From: Symsagittifera roscoffensis
Taxonomy: Eukaryota > Xenacoelomorpha > Acoela > Convolutidae
Direction: 5' to 3'
Length of the DNA stretch: 64,000 nucleotides
Assembly: GCF_963678635.1 (NCBI RefSeq)
Contig: NC_087070.1
Span: forward strand, 14,015,840-14,079,839
Shown one piece after another: positions 11,846 to 26,329 of this stretch. Below the pieces are notes generated by a model that saw only the letters and a program-made list of their open reading frames with translations, searched no databases and had not been told where the DNA came from. Every line of letters begins with the position of its first letter. The first letter of the stretch is position 1. The translations under genes and the position numbers were made by a program.

Positions 11846-12739
11846 ACCAAAAGGGGTATATTTGGACCGACTAGACCCAAGCTGTCTATGTTTCGACTAT
11901 GTTCGAGTGAGGAAAAATATTTCGACTGTTCGACCGTTAAAAACATTTCGAGTGTTCGACCGAGAAAAAACATTTTAACTGTTCGACCGAGAAAAAACAC
12001 ACTTTCCGCCTGTTCGACCGAGAGAAAAAAAAACATTTGGACTATTTGACCAAGAAAAAACATTTCGAAAGCTCGACCGAGAAAAAATTTCGACTGTTCG
12101 ACCGAGAAAAAAAAATATTTCGACTGTCCGACCGAGAAAACACATTTCGACTGTTCGACCGAGAAAAAAAACATTTCGACTGTTGGACCGAAAAAAAACA
12201 ATTCAACTGTTCGACCGAGAAAAAACATTTCGACTGCTCGACCGAGAAAAAACGTTTCGACTGTTCAACCGATGAGAAAAACGTTTCGACTGTTTGACCG
12301 AGAGAAAAAAATTTTGACAGTTCGACTCGACCGAGAAAAAAAACATTTCGACTGTTCGACCCGAGAAAAAGTATTTTGACTGTTCGACCGAGAAAAAAAA
12401 TTTCGACTGTTCGACCGAGAAAAAAAAACATTTGATCGAATGACCGAGAAGAAAAAACATTTCGCCTGTTCGACCGAGAAAACACATTTCGACTGTTCGA
12501 CCGCGAAAGAAAGAACATTTCGACTGTTCGGCCGAGAGAAAAAAAGCACTTCGACTGTTCGACCGAGACAAAAAATTTCGAAAGTTCGACCGAGGGAAAA
12601 CACAATTCGACTGTTCGACCCAAAAAAAAAAAACTTTGACTGTTCGACCGAGAAAAATATTTCAGATTGTGAGACCGAGAAAAAAAAGGAGTTTTGACTG
12701 TTCGAACGAGAAAAAAAAACTTTTTGACTGTTGCGACCG

Positions 12740-15700
12740 AGAAAAACAATTCGACTGTTCGACCGAGAAAAAAAGTTCGACTGCTCGACCGAGAAAAAAA
12801 CGTTTCGACTATTCAACTGAGAAGAAAAAACTTTTCGACTGTTTGACCGAGAAAAAGCATTTCGACTGTTCGACCAAGAAAAAACTTTTTGACTGTTCGA
12901 CCAAGAAAAAGAAAACATTTCGACTGTTCGAACGAGAGAGAAAAACATTTCGACTGTTCGACTGAGAAAAAAAACATTTCGACTCTTCGACCAAGAAAAA
13001 TATTTCGACTCTTTGACCGAGAAAAAAAATTTTCGACTGTTCGACCGAGAGAAAAATTATTCCGACTGTTCGAACGTGAAAATACATTTTGACTTTTCAA
13101 CCGAGCAAAAAAATTTCTACTGTGCAGACCGAGAAAAAAAACATTTCGACTGTTCGACCGAAAAAACATTTCGACTGTTCGAACGAGAAAAAAAACTTTT
13201 TGACTGTTCGACCGAGAAAAAACAATTCGACTGTTAGACCGAGAAAAAAATAGTTCCACTCTTCGACCGAGAAAAAAAGTTCGACTGCTCGACCGAGAAA
13301 AAAAACGTTTCGACTGTTCAACTGAGAAGAAAAAACATTTCGAACTGTTTGACCGAGAAAAAGCATTTCGACTGTTCGACGAGAAAAAACATTTTGACTG
13401 TTCGACCAAGAAAAAGAAATTCGACTGTTAGACCGAGGAAAAAAATATTTCCACTGTTCGACCGAGAAAAAAAAGTTCGACTGCTTGACCGAGAAAAAAA
13501 CTTTTCAACTGAGAAGAAAAAACAATTCGACTGTTTGACCGAGAAAAAGCATTTCGACTGTTAGACCGAGAAAAAAATATTTCCACTGTTCGACCGAGAA
13601 AAAAAAAATTCGACTGCTCGACCGAGAAAAAAACTTTTCGACTGTTCAACTGAGAAGAAAAAACATTTCGACTGTTCGACCGAGAGAAAAACATTTCGAC
13701 TGTTCGACTGAGAAAAAAAACGTTTCGAATCTTCGACCAAGAAAAATATTTCGACTGTTTGACCGAGAAAAAAATTTTTCGACTGATCGACCGAGAGAAA
13801 AATTATTCCGACTGTTCGACCGTGAAATACATTTTGACTTTTCAACCGAGCAAAAAAATTTCTACTGTGCGACCGAGAAAAAAAAACATTTCGACTGTTC
13901 GACCGAGAAAACATTTCGACTGTTCGACCGAGAAAAAAAACATTTCGACTGTTCGACCGAGAAAAGAAACTTTTGACTGTTTGACCGAGAAAAAAAAATT
14001 TCGACTGTTCGACCGAGAAAAAATCTCTCGACTGTTCCACCGAGAAAAAAAACATTCGACTATTTCGACTGTTTGACCGAGAAAAAAAAACATTTCGACT
14101 GTTCGACAGAGAAAAAAATTATTTCGACTGTTCGACCGAGAAAAAAAGTTCGACTGCTCGACCGAGAAAAAAACGTTTCGACTGTTCAACTGAGAAGAAA
14201 AAACATTTCGACTGTTTGACCGAGAAAAAGCATTTCGACTGTTCGACCGAGAAAAAACATTTTGACCTGTTCGACCAAGAAAAAGAAATTCGACTGTTAG
14301 ACCGAGAAAAAAATATTTCCACTGTTCGACCAAGAAAAAAAAGTTCGACTGCTCGACCGAGAAAAAAACGTTTCGACTGTTCAACTGAGAAGAAAAAACA
14401 TTTCGACTGTTTGACCGAGAAAAAGCATTTCGACTGTTAGACCGAGAAAAAACATTTCCACTGTTCGACCGAGAAAAAAAAGTTCGACTGCTCGACCGAG
14501 AAAAAAATGTTTCGACTGTTCACTGAGAAGAAAAAACTTTTCGACTGTTCGACCGAGAGAAAAACATTTCGACTGTTCGCCTGAGAAAAAAAAACATTTC
14601 GACTCTTCGACCAAGAAAAATATTTCGACTGTTCGACAGAGAAAAAAATTATTTCGACTGTTCGACCGAGAAAAAAACATTTTGACTGTTCGACCGAGAA
14701 AAAAACTATTCGGCTGTTCGACCGAGAGAAAAATTATTCCGACTGTTCGACCGTGAAAATACATTTTGACTTTTCAACCGAGCAAAAAAATTTCTACTGT
14801 GCGACCGAGAAAAAAAACATTTTGACTGTTCGACCGAGAAAACATTTCGACTGTTCGAACGAGAAAAAAAAACTTTTTAGACTGTTTGACCGAGAAAAAG
14901 AATTTCGACTGTTAGACCGAGAAAAAAATATTTCCACTGTTCGACCGAGAAAAAAAGTTCGACTGCTCGACCGAGAAAAAAACGTTTCGACTGTTCAACT
15001 GAGAAGAAAAAAAACTTTTCGACTGTTCGACCGAGAGAAAAACATTTCAACTGTTTGACTGAGAAAAAAAACATTTCGACTCTTCGACCAAGAAAAATAT
15101 TTCGACTGTTTGACCGAGAAAAAAAATTTTCCACTGTTCGACCGAGAGAAAAATTATTCCGACTGTTTGACCGTGAAAATACATTTTGACTTTTGAACCG
15201 AGCAAAAAAATTTCTACTGTGCGACCGAGAAAAAAAAAACATTTCGACTGTTCGACCGAGAAAACATTTCGACTGTTCGACCGAGAAAAAAAACATTTCG
15301 ACTGTTCGACCGAGAAAAAAAAAACATTTCGACTGTTCGACCGAGAAAAGAAACTTTTGACTGTTTGCCCGAGAAAAAAAAAATTTCGACTGTTCGACCG
15401 AGAAAAAACCTCTCGACTGTTCCACCGAGAAAAAAAAAACATTCGACTATTTCGACTGTTTGACCGAGAAAAAAAAACATTTCGACTGTTCGACAGAGAA
15501 AAAAATTATTTCGACTGTTCGACCGAGAAAAAACATTTCGACTGTTCGACCGAGAAAAAACTATTCAGCTGTTCGACCGAGAAAAAACATTTCGACTGTT
15601 TGACCAAGAAAAAAAATCATTTCGACTGTTCGACCGAGAAAAAAACGGTTCGACTGTTTGACCGAGAAAAAACATTTCGACTTGTCGAACGAGAAAAAGC

Positions 15701-16745
15701 ATTTCGACTGTTCGACCGAGAAAAAACATTTTGACTGTTCGACTAAGAAAAAAAGAACATATCGACTGTTCGACCGAGAAAAAAACCGTTCGACTGTTTG
15801 ACCGAGAAATAAAAACATTTTGACTGTTCGACCGAGAAAAAACATTTCGTCTGTTCGACCGAGAAATAAAAACATTTTGATTGTTCGACCGAGAAAAAAC
15901 CTTTTAACTGTTCGACCAAGAAAACAGATTCGACTATTTCTACCTTTTGACCGAGAAGAAAAGTACTTCGACTGTTCGAGCGAGAAAAAAAAACATTTCG
16001 ACTGTTCGACCGAGAAAAAAAACTTCCGAGTATTTCGACTGTTTGACCGAGAAAAAAAACATTTTGACTGTTCGACCGAGAAAAAAAAACATTTCGACTG
16101 TTCCACCGAGAAAAAATATTTCGACTGTTTGACCGAGAAAAAACTACTCGGCTGTCCGACCGAGAAAAAACATTTCGACTGTTCGACAGAAAAAAAAAAC
16201 CTTTCCACTGTTTGACCGAGAAAAAAAAACATTTCGACCGTTCGACCAAAATAAAACGTTTCGACTGTTCTAACGAGGAATAAACGGATCTCGACTACTC
16301 GATGGAAAAAAAAATTTCAACTGTTTGACCTAGAAAAAACATTTTGACTGTTCGACCGAGAAAAAAAAACATTTCGACTGTTCGACCGAGAAAAAAAAGA
16401 TTTCGACTGTTCGACCGAGACAAAAAACATTCGTTTATTTCGACTGCTTGACCGAGAAAAAATCATTTCGACTAATCGAACGAGAAAAAAAATCATTTCG
16501 ACTGTTCCACTGAGAAAAAAAACATTTCGGCTGTTCGACTGAAAAAAAAACATTTCGACTGTTCAACCGAGAAAAAAAAACTCCACTGTTCGACCGAGAA
16601 ACACAACATTTCGACTGTTCGACCGAGAAAAAAAAACATTTCGACTGTTCGACAGAGAAAAAATCATTCGTTTATTTTGACCGAGAAAAAAAAAAACATT
16701 TCGACTGATCGACCAAGAAAAAAAACATTTCGACTGTTCGACCGA
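12740..16745 (+). repeat. Part of array 2 collinear with array 1
   Basis: The units here carry the same rare variants, in a similar order, as array 1. Examples are the GTTCGACTGCTCGACCGAG and GAGAAGAAAAAAC units (12,775-15,010) and then the last ~300 bp: 16,432-16,745 follows 7,870-8,166 unit by unit, including an AACTCCACTGTTCGACC unit followed by GAAACACAACATTTCG (GAAATACAACATTTCG in array 1). Array 1 therefore looks like a copy of the left part of array 2 that breaks off near 8,166. Confidence 0.7.
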
Positions 16746-17169
16746 GAAAAAAACCTTTCGACTGTTCGACCGAGAAAAAACTATTCGGCTGTTCGACCGA
16801 GAAAAAACATTTCGACTGTTCGACCGAGAAGAAAAAACATTTCGACGGTTCGACCGAGAAAAAAACGGATCGACTGTTTGACCGAGAAAAAAACATTTCG
16901 ACTAATCGAACGAGAAAAAAACATTTCGACTGTTTGACCGAGAAAAACATTTCGACTGTTCGACCGAGAAGAAAAAGCATTTCGACTGTTTGACCGAGAA
17001 AAAACCTTTCGACTGTTCGACCGAGAAAAAACTATTCGGCTGTTCGACCGAGAAAAAACATTTCGACTGTTCGACCGAGAAGAAAAAACAATTCGACTGT
17101 TCGACCGAGAAAATAACGGAACGACCGTTTGACCGAGAAAAAAACATTTGGACTAATCGAATGAGAAAA

Positions 17170-18900
17170 AAAACATTTCGACTGTTCGACCGAGAAAAGA
17201 AACTTTTCGACTGTTTGAGCGAGAAAAAAAATTTTCGTCTGTTCGACCGAGAAAAATCATTTCGACTGTTCGACCGAGAAATAAAAACATTTCGACTGGT
17301 CGACCGAGAAAAAAAACCTTTTGACTGTTCGACCGAGAAAAAAAAATTCGACTATTTCTACTGTTTGACCGTGAAAAAAAAACATTTCGACTGTTCGACT
17401 GAGAAAAAAACTTCGACTATTTCGACAGTTTGACCAAGAAAAAAAAACATTTTGATTGTTCGACCGAGAAAAAGACATTTCGACTGTTCCACCGAGAAAA
17501 ATTATTTCGACTGTTCGACCGAGAAAAAACTACTCGGCTGTCCGACCGAGAAAAAACCTTTCGACTGTTCGAACGAGGAATAAACAGATCTCGTCTGTTT
17601 GACCGAGAAAAAAAATTTCAACTGTTCGACCTAGAAAAAACATTTTGAATGTTCGACCGAGAAAAAAAACATTTCGACTGTTCGACCGAGACAAAAAACA
17701 TTCGTTTATTTTGACTGCTTGACCGAGAAAAAAAAACATTTCGACTAATCGACCGAGAAAAAAAATCATTTGGACTGTTCCACTGAGAAAAAAAAACATT
17801 TCGGCTGTTCGACCGAGAAGAAACATATCGACTGTTCAACTGAGAAAAAAAAGTCCTCTGTTCGACCGAGAAAAAAACAGTTCGACTGTTCGACCGAGAA
17901 ATAAAACATTTCGACTGTTCGACCGACCGAGAAAAAAAAACATTTCGACTGTTCGAACGAGAAAAAAATCATTCGTTTATTTTGACTGTTTGACCGAGAA
18001 AAAAACATTTCGACTGATCGACCAAGAAAAAAAATTTCGACTGCTTGACCGAAATAAGAAAAAAACCTTTTGACTGTTCGACCGAGAAAAAAAAATTCGA
18101 CTATTTCTACTGTTTGACCATGAAAAAAAAACATTTCGACTGTTCGACCGAGAAAAAAAACTTCGACTATTTCGACAGTTTGACCAAGAAAAAAAAACAT
18201 TTTGATTGTTCGACCGAGAAAAAGACATTTCGACTGTTCCACCGAGAAAAATTATTTCGACTGTTCGACCGAGAAAAAACTACTCGGCTGTCCGACCGAG
18301 AAAAAACCTTTCGACTGTTTCGACGGAGAAAAAAAACATTTCGACTGTTCGACCGAGAAAAAAACGTTTCGACCGTTCGACCGAAAAAAACGTTTCAACT
18401 GTTCGAACGAGGAATAAACAGATCTCGTCTGTTTGACCGAGAAAAAAAATTTCAACTGTTCGACCTAGAAAAAACATTTTGAATGTTCGACCGAGAAAAA
18501 AAACATTTCGACTGTTCGACCGAGACAAAAAACATTCGTTTATTTTGACTGCTTGACCGAGAAAAAAAAACATTTCGACTAATCGACCGAGAAAAAAAAT
18601 CATTTGGACTGTTCCACTGAGAAAAAAAAACATTTCGGCTGTTCGACCGAGAAGAAACATATCGACTGTTCAACCGAGAAAAAAAAGTCCACTGTTCGAC
18701 CGAGAAAAAAACAGTTCGACTGTTCGACCGAGAAATAAAACATTTCGACTGTTCGACCGACCGAGAAAAAAAAAACATTTCGACTGTTCGAACGAGAAAA
18801 AAATCATTCGTTTATTTTGACTGTTTGACCGAGAAAAAAAAACATTTCGACTGATCGACCAAGAAAAAAAAATTTCGACTGCTTGACTGAAATAAGAAAA
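17170..18900 (+). repeat. ~0.75-0.84 kb duplicated block in array 2
   Basis: A run of variants (ACTATTTCTACTGTTTGACC, GACAGTTTGACCAAG, GAAAAAGACATTTCG, AACTACTCGGCTGTCCGACC, GAAGAAACATATCGACTG) occurs twice here, with offsets growing from ~750 to ~835 bp. A third copy lies at about 23,200-24,100. The change in offset shows that units were gained or lost inside the copies after duplication. Confidence 0.75.
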
Positions 18901-19292
18901 AAACATTTCGACTGTTCGACCGAGAAAATCATTTCGACTGTTTGACCGAGAAAAAAAAATTCCGACTGTTCGACCGAGAAAAAAAAACGTTTCGACTGTT
19001 TGACCGAGAAAAAATATTTCGACCGTTCGATCGAGAAAAAAAAGATTTCGACTGTTCGACGGAGAAAAAAAATATTTCTACTGTTCGACCGAGTAAAAAT
19101 TATTGACTGTTTGACCGGGAGAAAAATACTTCGACTGTTCGACCGAGAAAAAAAGTTCGAATGTTCGACTGAGAAAAGAAAACATTTCGACTGTTGGACC
19201 GAGAAAAAAAATTTCGCTGTTCGACCAAGAAAAAAACATTTTGACTGTTCGACCGAGAAAAGTTATTTCGACTGTTCGACCGAGAACATACT

Positions 19293-19576
19293 GTCTAAAT
19301 GTTTTTTTTCTTGGTCGAACAGCGAAATGTTTTTTCTCGGTCCAACAGTCGAAATGTTTTCTTTTCTCAGTCGAACATTCGAATTTTTTTTTCTCGGTCG
19401 AACAGTCGAAAGGATATTTTCTCGGTCAAACAGTCGATCCGTTTTTTTCTCGGTCGAACAGTCGAAATGTTTTTTCTTCTCGTTCGATTAGTCGAAATGT
19501 TTTTTTCTCGGTCAAACAGTCGATCCGTTTTTTTCTCGGTCGAACAGTCGAAATGTTTTTTCTTCTCGGTCGAACA
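19293..19576 (-). repeat. Inverted 284-bp segment in array 2
   Basis: Here alone the satellite switches strand and reads as T-rich units (CTCGGTCGAACAGTCGAAATG). The segment is the reverse complement of 20,838-21,121. Both are 284 bp, and every landmark I compared, including A-run lengths and the private variants GTCTAAATG and AGGATATTTTC, agrees. The left junction lies in GAACATACTGTCTAAATG; on the right the sequence continues AAGAAAAAAACCGAG before returning to the normal orientation. Confidence 0.92.
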
Positions 19577-22014
19577 AGAAAAAAACCGAGAAAAAAACCG
19601 AGAAACGAATGAAAAAAACGGATCGACTGTTTGACCGAGAAAAAAACATTTCGACTAATCGAACGAGAAGAAAAAACATTTCGACTGTTCGACCGAGAAA
19701 AAAACGGATCGACTGTTTGACCGAGAAAAAAACATTACGACTGTTCGACCGAGAAAAAACCTTTCGACTGTTCGACCGAGAAAAAACTATTCGGCTGTTC
19801 GACCGAGAAAAAACATTTAGACTGTTCGACCGAGAAGAAAAAACATTTCGACTGTTCGACCGAGAAAAAAACGGATCGACTGTTTGACCGAGAAAAAAAC
19901 ATTTCGACTAATCGAACGAGAAGAAAAAACATTTCGACTGTTCGACCGATAAAAAAACGGATCGACTGTTTGACCGAGAAAATAACATTTCGACTGTTCG
20001 ACCGAGAAAAAAAAGTTCGAATGTTCGACTGAGAAAAGAAAACATTTCGACTGTTGGACCGAGAAAAAACATTTCGCTGTTCGACCAAGAAAAAAACATT
20101 TTGACTGTTCGACCGAGAAAAGTTATTTCGACTGTTCGACCGAGAACAAACTGTTCGGCTGTTCGACCGAGAAAAAACATTTCGATTGTTCTACCGAGAA
20201 AAAAAAACATTTCGACTGTTTGACTGAGAAAAAAACGTTTCGACCGTTCGACCGAGAAAAAACATTTCGACTGTTCGACCGAGAAAAAAAAACATTTCGA
20301 CTGTTCGACAGAGAAAAAAATCATTCGTTTATTTTGACCGAGAAAAAAAAACATTTCGACTGATCGACCAAGAAAAAAACATTTCGACTGTTCGACCGAG
20401 AAAAAACCTTTCGACTGTTCGACCGAGAAAAAAATATTCGCCTGTTCGACCGAGAAAAAATATTTCGACTGTTCGACCGAGAAGAAAAAACATTCCGACT
20501 GTTAGACCGAGAAAAAAACGGATCGACTGTTTGACCGAGAAAAAAACATTTCGACTAATCGAACGAGAAAAAAAAACATTTCGACTGTTCGACCGAGAAA
20601 AACATTTCGACTGTTCGACCGAGAAGAAAAAACATTTCGACTGTTCGACCGAGAAAAAAACTGATCGACTGTTTGACCGAAAAAAAAACATTTGGACTAA
20701 TCGAACGAGAAAAAAAAACATTTCGACTGTTCGACCGAGAAAAAAAACTTTTCGACTGTTTGACCGAGAAAAAACCTTTCGACTGTTCGACCGAGAAAAA
20801 ACTATTCGGCTGTTCGACCGAGAAAAAACATTTCGACTGTTCGACCGAGAAGAAAAAACATTTCGACTGTTCGACCGAGAAAAAAACGGATCGACTGTTT
20901 GACCGAGAAAAAAACATTTCGACTAATCGAACGAGAAGAAAAAACATTTCGACTGTTCGACCGAGAAAAAAACGGATCGACTGTTTGACCGAGAAAATAT
21001 CCTTTCGACTGTTCGACCGAGAAAAAAAAATTCGAATGTTCGACTGAGAAAAGAAAACATTTCGACTGTTGGACCGAGAAAAAACATTTCGCTGTTCGAC
21101 CAAGAAAAAAAACATTTAGACTGTTCGACCGAGAAAAATTATTTCGACTGTTCGACCGAGAACAAACTGTTCGGCTGTTCGACCGAGAAAAAACATTTCG
21201 ACTGTTCTACCGAGAAAAAAAAACATTTCGACTGTTTGACTGTGAAAAAAACGTTTCGACCGTTCGACCGAGAAAAAACATTTCGACTGTTCGACCGAGA
21301 AAAAAAAACATTTCGACTGTTCGACAGAGAAAAAAATCATTCGTTTATTTTGACCGAGAAAAAAAAACATTTCGACTGATCGACCAAGACAAATAAAACA
21401 TTTCGACTGTTCGACCGAGAAAAAACCTTTCGACTGTTCGACCGAGAAAAAAATATTCGGCTGTTCGACCGAGAAAAAACATTTCGACTGTTCGACCGAG
21501 AAGAAAAAACATTACGACTGTTAGACCGAGAAAAAAACGGATCGACTGTTTGACCGAGAAAAAAACATTTCGACTAATCGAACGAGAAAAAAAAACATTT
21601 CGACTGTTCGACCGAGAAAAACATTTCGACTGTTCGACCGAGAAGAAAAAACATTTCGACTCTTCGACCGAGAAAAAAACGGATCGACTGTTTGACCGAA
21701 AAAAAAACGTTTGGACTAATCGAACGAGAAAAAAAACATTTCGACTGTTCGACCGAGAAAAAAAAACTTTTCGACTGTTTGACCGAGAAAAAAAATTTTC
21801 GTCTGTTCGACCGAGAAAAATCATTTCGACTGTTCGACCGAGAAATAAAAACATTTCGACTGGTCGACCGAGAAAAAAAACCTTTTGACTGTTCGACCGA
21901 GAAAAAAAAATTCGACTATTTTTACTGTTTGACCGTGAAAAAAAAACATTTCGACTGTTCGACCGAGAAAAAAACGGATCGACTGTTTGACCGAGAAAAA
22001 AACATTTCGACTAA

Positions 22015-23138
22015 TCGAACGAGAAGAAAAAACATTTCGACTGTTCGACCGAGAAAAAAACGGATCGACTGTTTGACCGAGAAAATAACCTTTCGACTGT
22101 TCGACCGAGAAAAAAAAGTTCGAATGTTCGACTGAGAAAAGAAAACATTTCGACTGTTGGACCGAGAAAAAACATTTCGCTGTTCGACCAAGAAAAAAAA
22201 CATTTTGACTGTTCGACCGAGAAAAATTATTTCGACTGTTCGACCGAGAACAAACTGTTCGGCTGTTCGACCGAGAAAAAACATTTCGACTGTTCTACCG
22301 AGAAAAAAAAACATTTCGACTGTTTGACTGAGAAAAAAACGTTTCGACCGTTCGACCGAGAAAAAACATTTCGACTGTTCGACCGAGAAAAAAAAACATT
22401 TCGACTGTTCGACAGAGAAAAAATCATTCGTTTATTTTGACCGAGAAAAAAAAACATTTCGACTGATCGACCAAGAAAAAAAAACATTTCGACTGTTCGA
22501 CTGAGAAAAAACCTTTCGACTGTTCGACCGAGAAAAAAATATTCGGCTGTTCGACCGAGAAAAAACATTTCGACTAATCGAACGAGAAGAAAAAACATTT
22601 CGACTGTTCGACCGAGAAAAAAACGGATCGACTGTTTGACCGAGAAAATAACCTTTCGACTGTTCGACCGAGAAAAAAAAGTTCGAATGTTCGACTGAGA
22701 AAAGAAAACATTTCGACTGTTGGACCGAGAAAAAACATTTCGCTGTTCGACCAAGAAAAAAAACATTTTGACTGTTCGACCGAGAAAAATTATTTCGACT
22801 GTTCGACCGAGAACAAACTGTTCGGCTGTTCGACCGAGAAAAAACATTTCGACTGTTCTACCGAGAAAAAAAAACATTTCGACTGTTTGACTGAGAAAAA
22901 AACGTTTCGACCGTTCGACCGAGAAAAAACATTTCGACTGTTCGACCGAGAAAAAAAAACATTTCGACTGTTCGACAGAGAAAAAATCATTCGTTTATTT
23001 TGACCGAGAAAAAAAAACATTTCGACTGATCGACCAAGAAAAAAAACATTTCGACTGTTCGACTGAGAAAAAACCTTTCGACTGTTCGACCGAGAAAAAA
23101 ATATTCGGCTGTTCGACCGAGAAAAAACATTTCGACTG
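22015..23138 (+). repeat. 562-bp tandem duplication in array 2
   Basis: The marker ATCGAACGAGAAGAAAAAAC, followed by a GAAAATAACCTTTCG unit, a GTTGGACCGAG unit and a GAACAAACTGTTCGGCTG unit, begins at 22,015 and again at 22,577. The two ~20-unit blocks are nearly identical. Confidence 0.8.
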
Positions 23139-26100
23139 TTCGACCGAGAAGAAAAAACATTTCGACTGTTCGACCGAGAAAAAAACGGATCGACTGTTTG
23201 ACCGAAAAAAAAACATTTGGACTAATCGAACGAGAAAAAAAAACATTTCGACTGTTCGACCGAGAAAAAGAACTTTTCGACTGTTTGACCGAGAAAAAAA
23301 ATTTTCGTCTGTTCGACCGAGAAAAATCATTTCGACTGTTCGACCGAGAAATAAAAACATTTCGACTGGTCGACCGAGAAAAAAAACCTTTTGACTGTTC
23401 GACCGAGAAAAAAAAATTCGACTATTTTTACTGTTTGACCGTGAAAAAAAAAACATTTCGACTGTTCGACCGAGAAAAAAAACTTCGACTATTTTGACAG
23501 TTTGACCGAGAAGAAAAAATATTTTGATTGTTCGACCGAGAAAAAGACATTTCGACTGTTCCACCGAGAAAAATTATTTCGACTGTTCGACCGAGAAAAA
23601 ACTACTCGGCTGTCCGACCGAGAAAAAACCTTTCGACTGTTTCGACAGAGAAAAAAAACATTTCGACTGTTCGACCGAGAAAAAAACGTTTCGACGGTTC
23701 GACCGAAAAAAAACGTTTCAACTGTTCGAACGAGGAATAAACAGATCTCGACTGTTTGACCGAGAAAAATATTTTGACTGTTCGACCGAGAAAAATATTT
23801 TGACTGTTCGACCGAGAAAAAAAATCATTTCGACTGTTCGACCGAGACAAAAAACTTCAACTGTTCGACCTAGAAAAAACATTTTGACTGTTCGACCGAG
23901 AAAAAAAATCATTTCGACTGTTCGACCGAGACAAAAAACATTCGTTCATTTTGACTGCTTGACCGAGAAAAAAAAACATTTCGACTAAACGACCGAGAAA
24001 AAAAATCATTTCGACTGTTCCACTGAGAAAAAAAATTTCGGCTGTTCGACCGAGAAGAAACATATCGACTGTTCAACCGAGAAAAAAAAGTCCACTGTTC
24101 GACCGAGAAAAAAACAGTTCGACTGTTCGACCGAGAAATAAAACATTTCGACTGTTCGACCGAGAAAAAAAAACATTTCGACTGTTCGAACGAGAAAAAA
24201 ATCATTCGTTTATTTTGACTGTTTGACCGAGAAAAAAAAACATTTCGACTGATCGACCAAGAAAAAAAACATTTCGACTGTTTGACCGAAATAAGAAAAA
24301 AACATTTCGACTGTTCGACCGAGAAAAAACATTTCGACTGTTTGACCGAGAAAAAAAAGTTCCGACTGTTCGACCGAGAAAAAAAACGTTTCGACTGTTT
24401 GACCGAGAAAAAACATTTCGACCGTTCGATCGAGAAAAAAAGATTTCGACTGTTCGACCGAGAAAAAAAATATTTCGACTGTTCGACCGAGTAAAAATTA
24501 TTTCGACTGTTTGACGGAGAAAAAAAATATTTCGACTGTTCGACCGAGTAAAAATTATTTTGACTGTTTGACCGAGAGGAAAATACTTCGACTGTTCGAC
24601 CGAGAAAAAAGAGTTCGAATGTTTGACTGAGAAAAGAAAACATTTCGACTGTTGGACCGAGAAAAAAACATTTCGACTGTTCGACCAAGAAAAAAAAACA
24701 TTTTGACTGTTCGACCGAGAAAAATTATTTCGACTGTTCGACCGAGAACAAACTGTTCGGCTGTTCGACCGAGAAAAAACATTTCGACTGTTCTACCGAG
24801 AAAAAAACATTTCGACAGTTCGACTGAGAACAAAACGTTTCGACCGTTCGACCGAGAAAAAATATTTCGACTGTTCGAACGAGTAATAAAAAGATCTCGA
24901 ATGTTCGACCGAGAAAGAAAAATTTCAACTGTTCGACCAACAAAAAACATTTCGACTGTTCGACCGAGAAAAAAAAAATTTCGACTGTTCGACCGAGAAA
25001 AAGAAACATTTCGACTGTACGACCAAAAACAAAACATTCGTTTATTTTGACTGTCTGACCAAGAAGAAAAAATTTTGGCTGTTCGATTGAGAAAAAAAAA
25101 ACATTTCGACTGTTCGACCGAAAAAAAAACAATTTGACTGTTTGACCGAGAAAAAAAAAACCTTTCAACTGTTCGACCGAGAAAAAACAGTTTCGACTGT
25201 TCTACCGAGAAAAAATATTTCGACTGTTCGTACGAGAAAAGAAAAACTTTTCGACTGTTCGACCGAGAAAAGAAACTTTTCGACTGTTTGACCCGAAAAA
25301 AAATTTTCGACTGTTCGACCGAGAAAAACATTTTGACTGTTCGATCGAGAAAAAAACAGTTCGACTGTTCGACCGAGAAATAAAAACATTTCGACTGTTC
25401 GACCGAGAAAAAAAATTATCGCTGTTCGACCGAGAAAAAAAACATTACACTATTTCGACTGTTTGACCGAGAAAAAAAAAACATTTCGACTATTCGACCG
25501 AGAAAAAAAACATTTCGACTGTTCGACCAATAAAAAAACATTTTGACTGTTCCACCGAGAAAAATTATTTCGACTGTTTGACCGAGAAAAAACTATTCGG
25601 CGGTTCGACCCAGAAAAAACATTTCGACTGTTCGACCGAGAAAAAAACGTTTCGACCGTTCGACCGAGAAAAAAAACATTCGTTTTTTTCGACTGTCTGA
25701 CCAAGAAAAAAAAAATTTCGGCTATTCGACAGAGAAAAAAAACATTTCGACGGTTCGACCGAGAAAAAACTATTTGACTGTTTGACCGAGAAAAAAAACC
25801 TTTCAACTGTTCGACCGAGAAAAAACCGTTTCGACTGTTCTACCGGGAAAAAATATTTCGACTGTTCGAACGAGAAAAGAAAAACTTTTCGACTGTTCGA
25901 CAAAGAAAAGAAACTTTTCGACTGTTCGACCGAGAAAAAAACTTTTAGACTGTTCGACTGAGAAAAAAAATTTTGACTGTTCGAACGAGAAAAAAAAAAT
26001 TTTTCGACTGTTCGACCGAGAAAAAAACATTTCGACTGTTCGACCGAGAAAAAAACAGTTCGACTAATCGACCGAGAAATAAAAACATTTCGAGTGTTCG

Positions 26101-26329
26101 ACCGAGAAAAAAAAACCTTTCGCTGTTCGACCGAGAAAAAAAACATTACACTATTTCGACTGTTTCACCGAGAAAAAAACATTTGGACTGTTCGACCGAG
26201 AAAAAAAAACATATCGACTGTTCGAACGAGAAAAAAACCTTTCGATCGTTCGACCGAGAAAAAACATTTCGACTGTTCGAACGAGGAATAAACAGATCTC
26301 GACTGTTTGACCGAGAAAAAAAATTTCAA

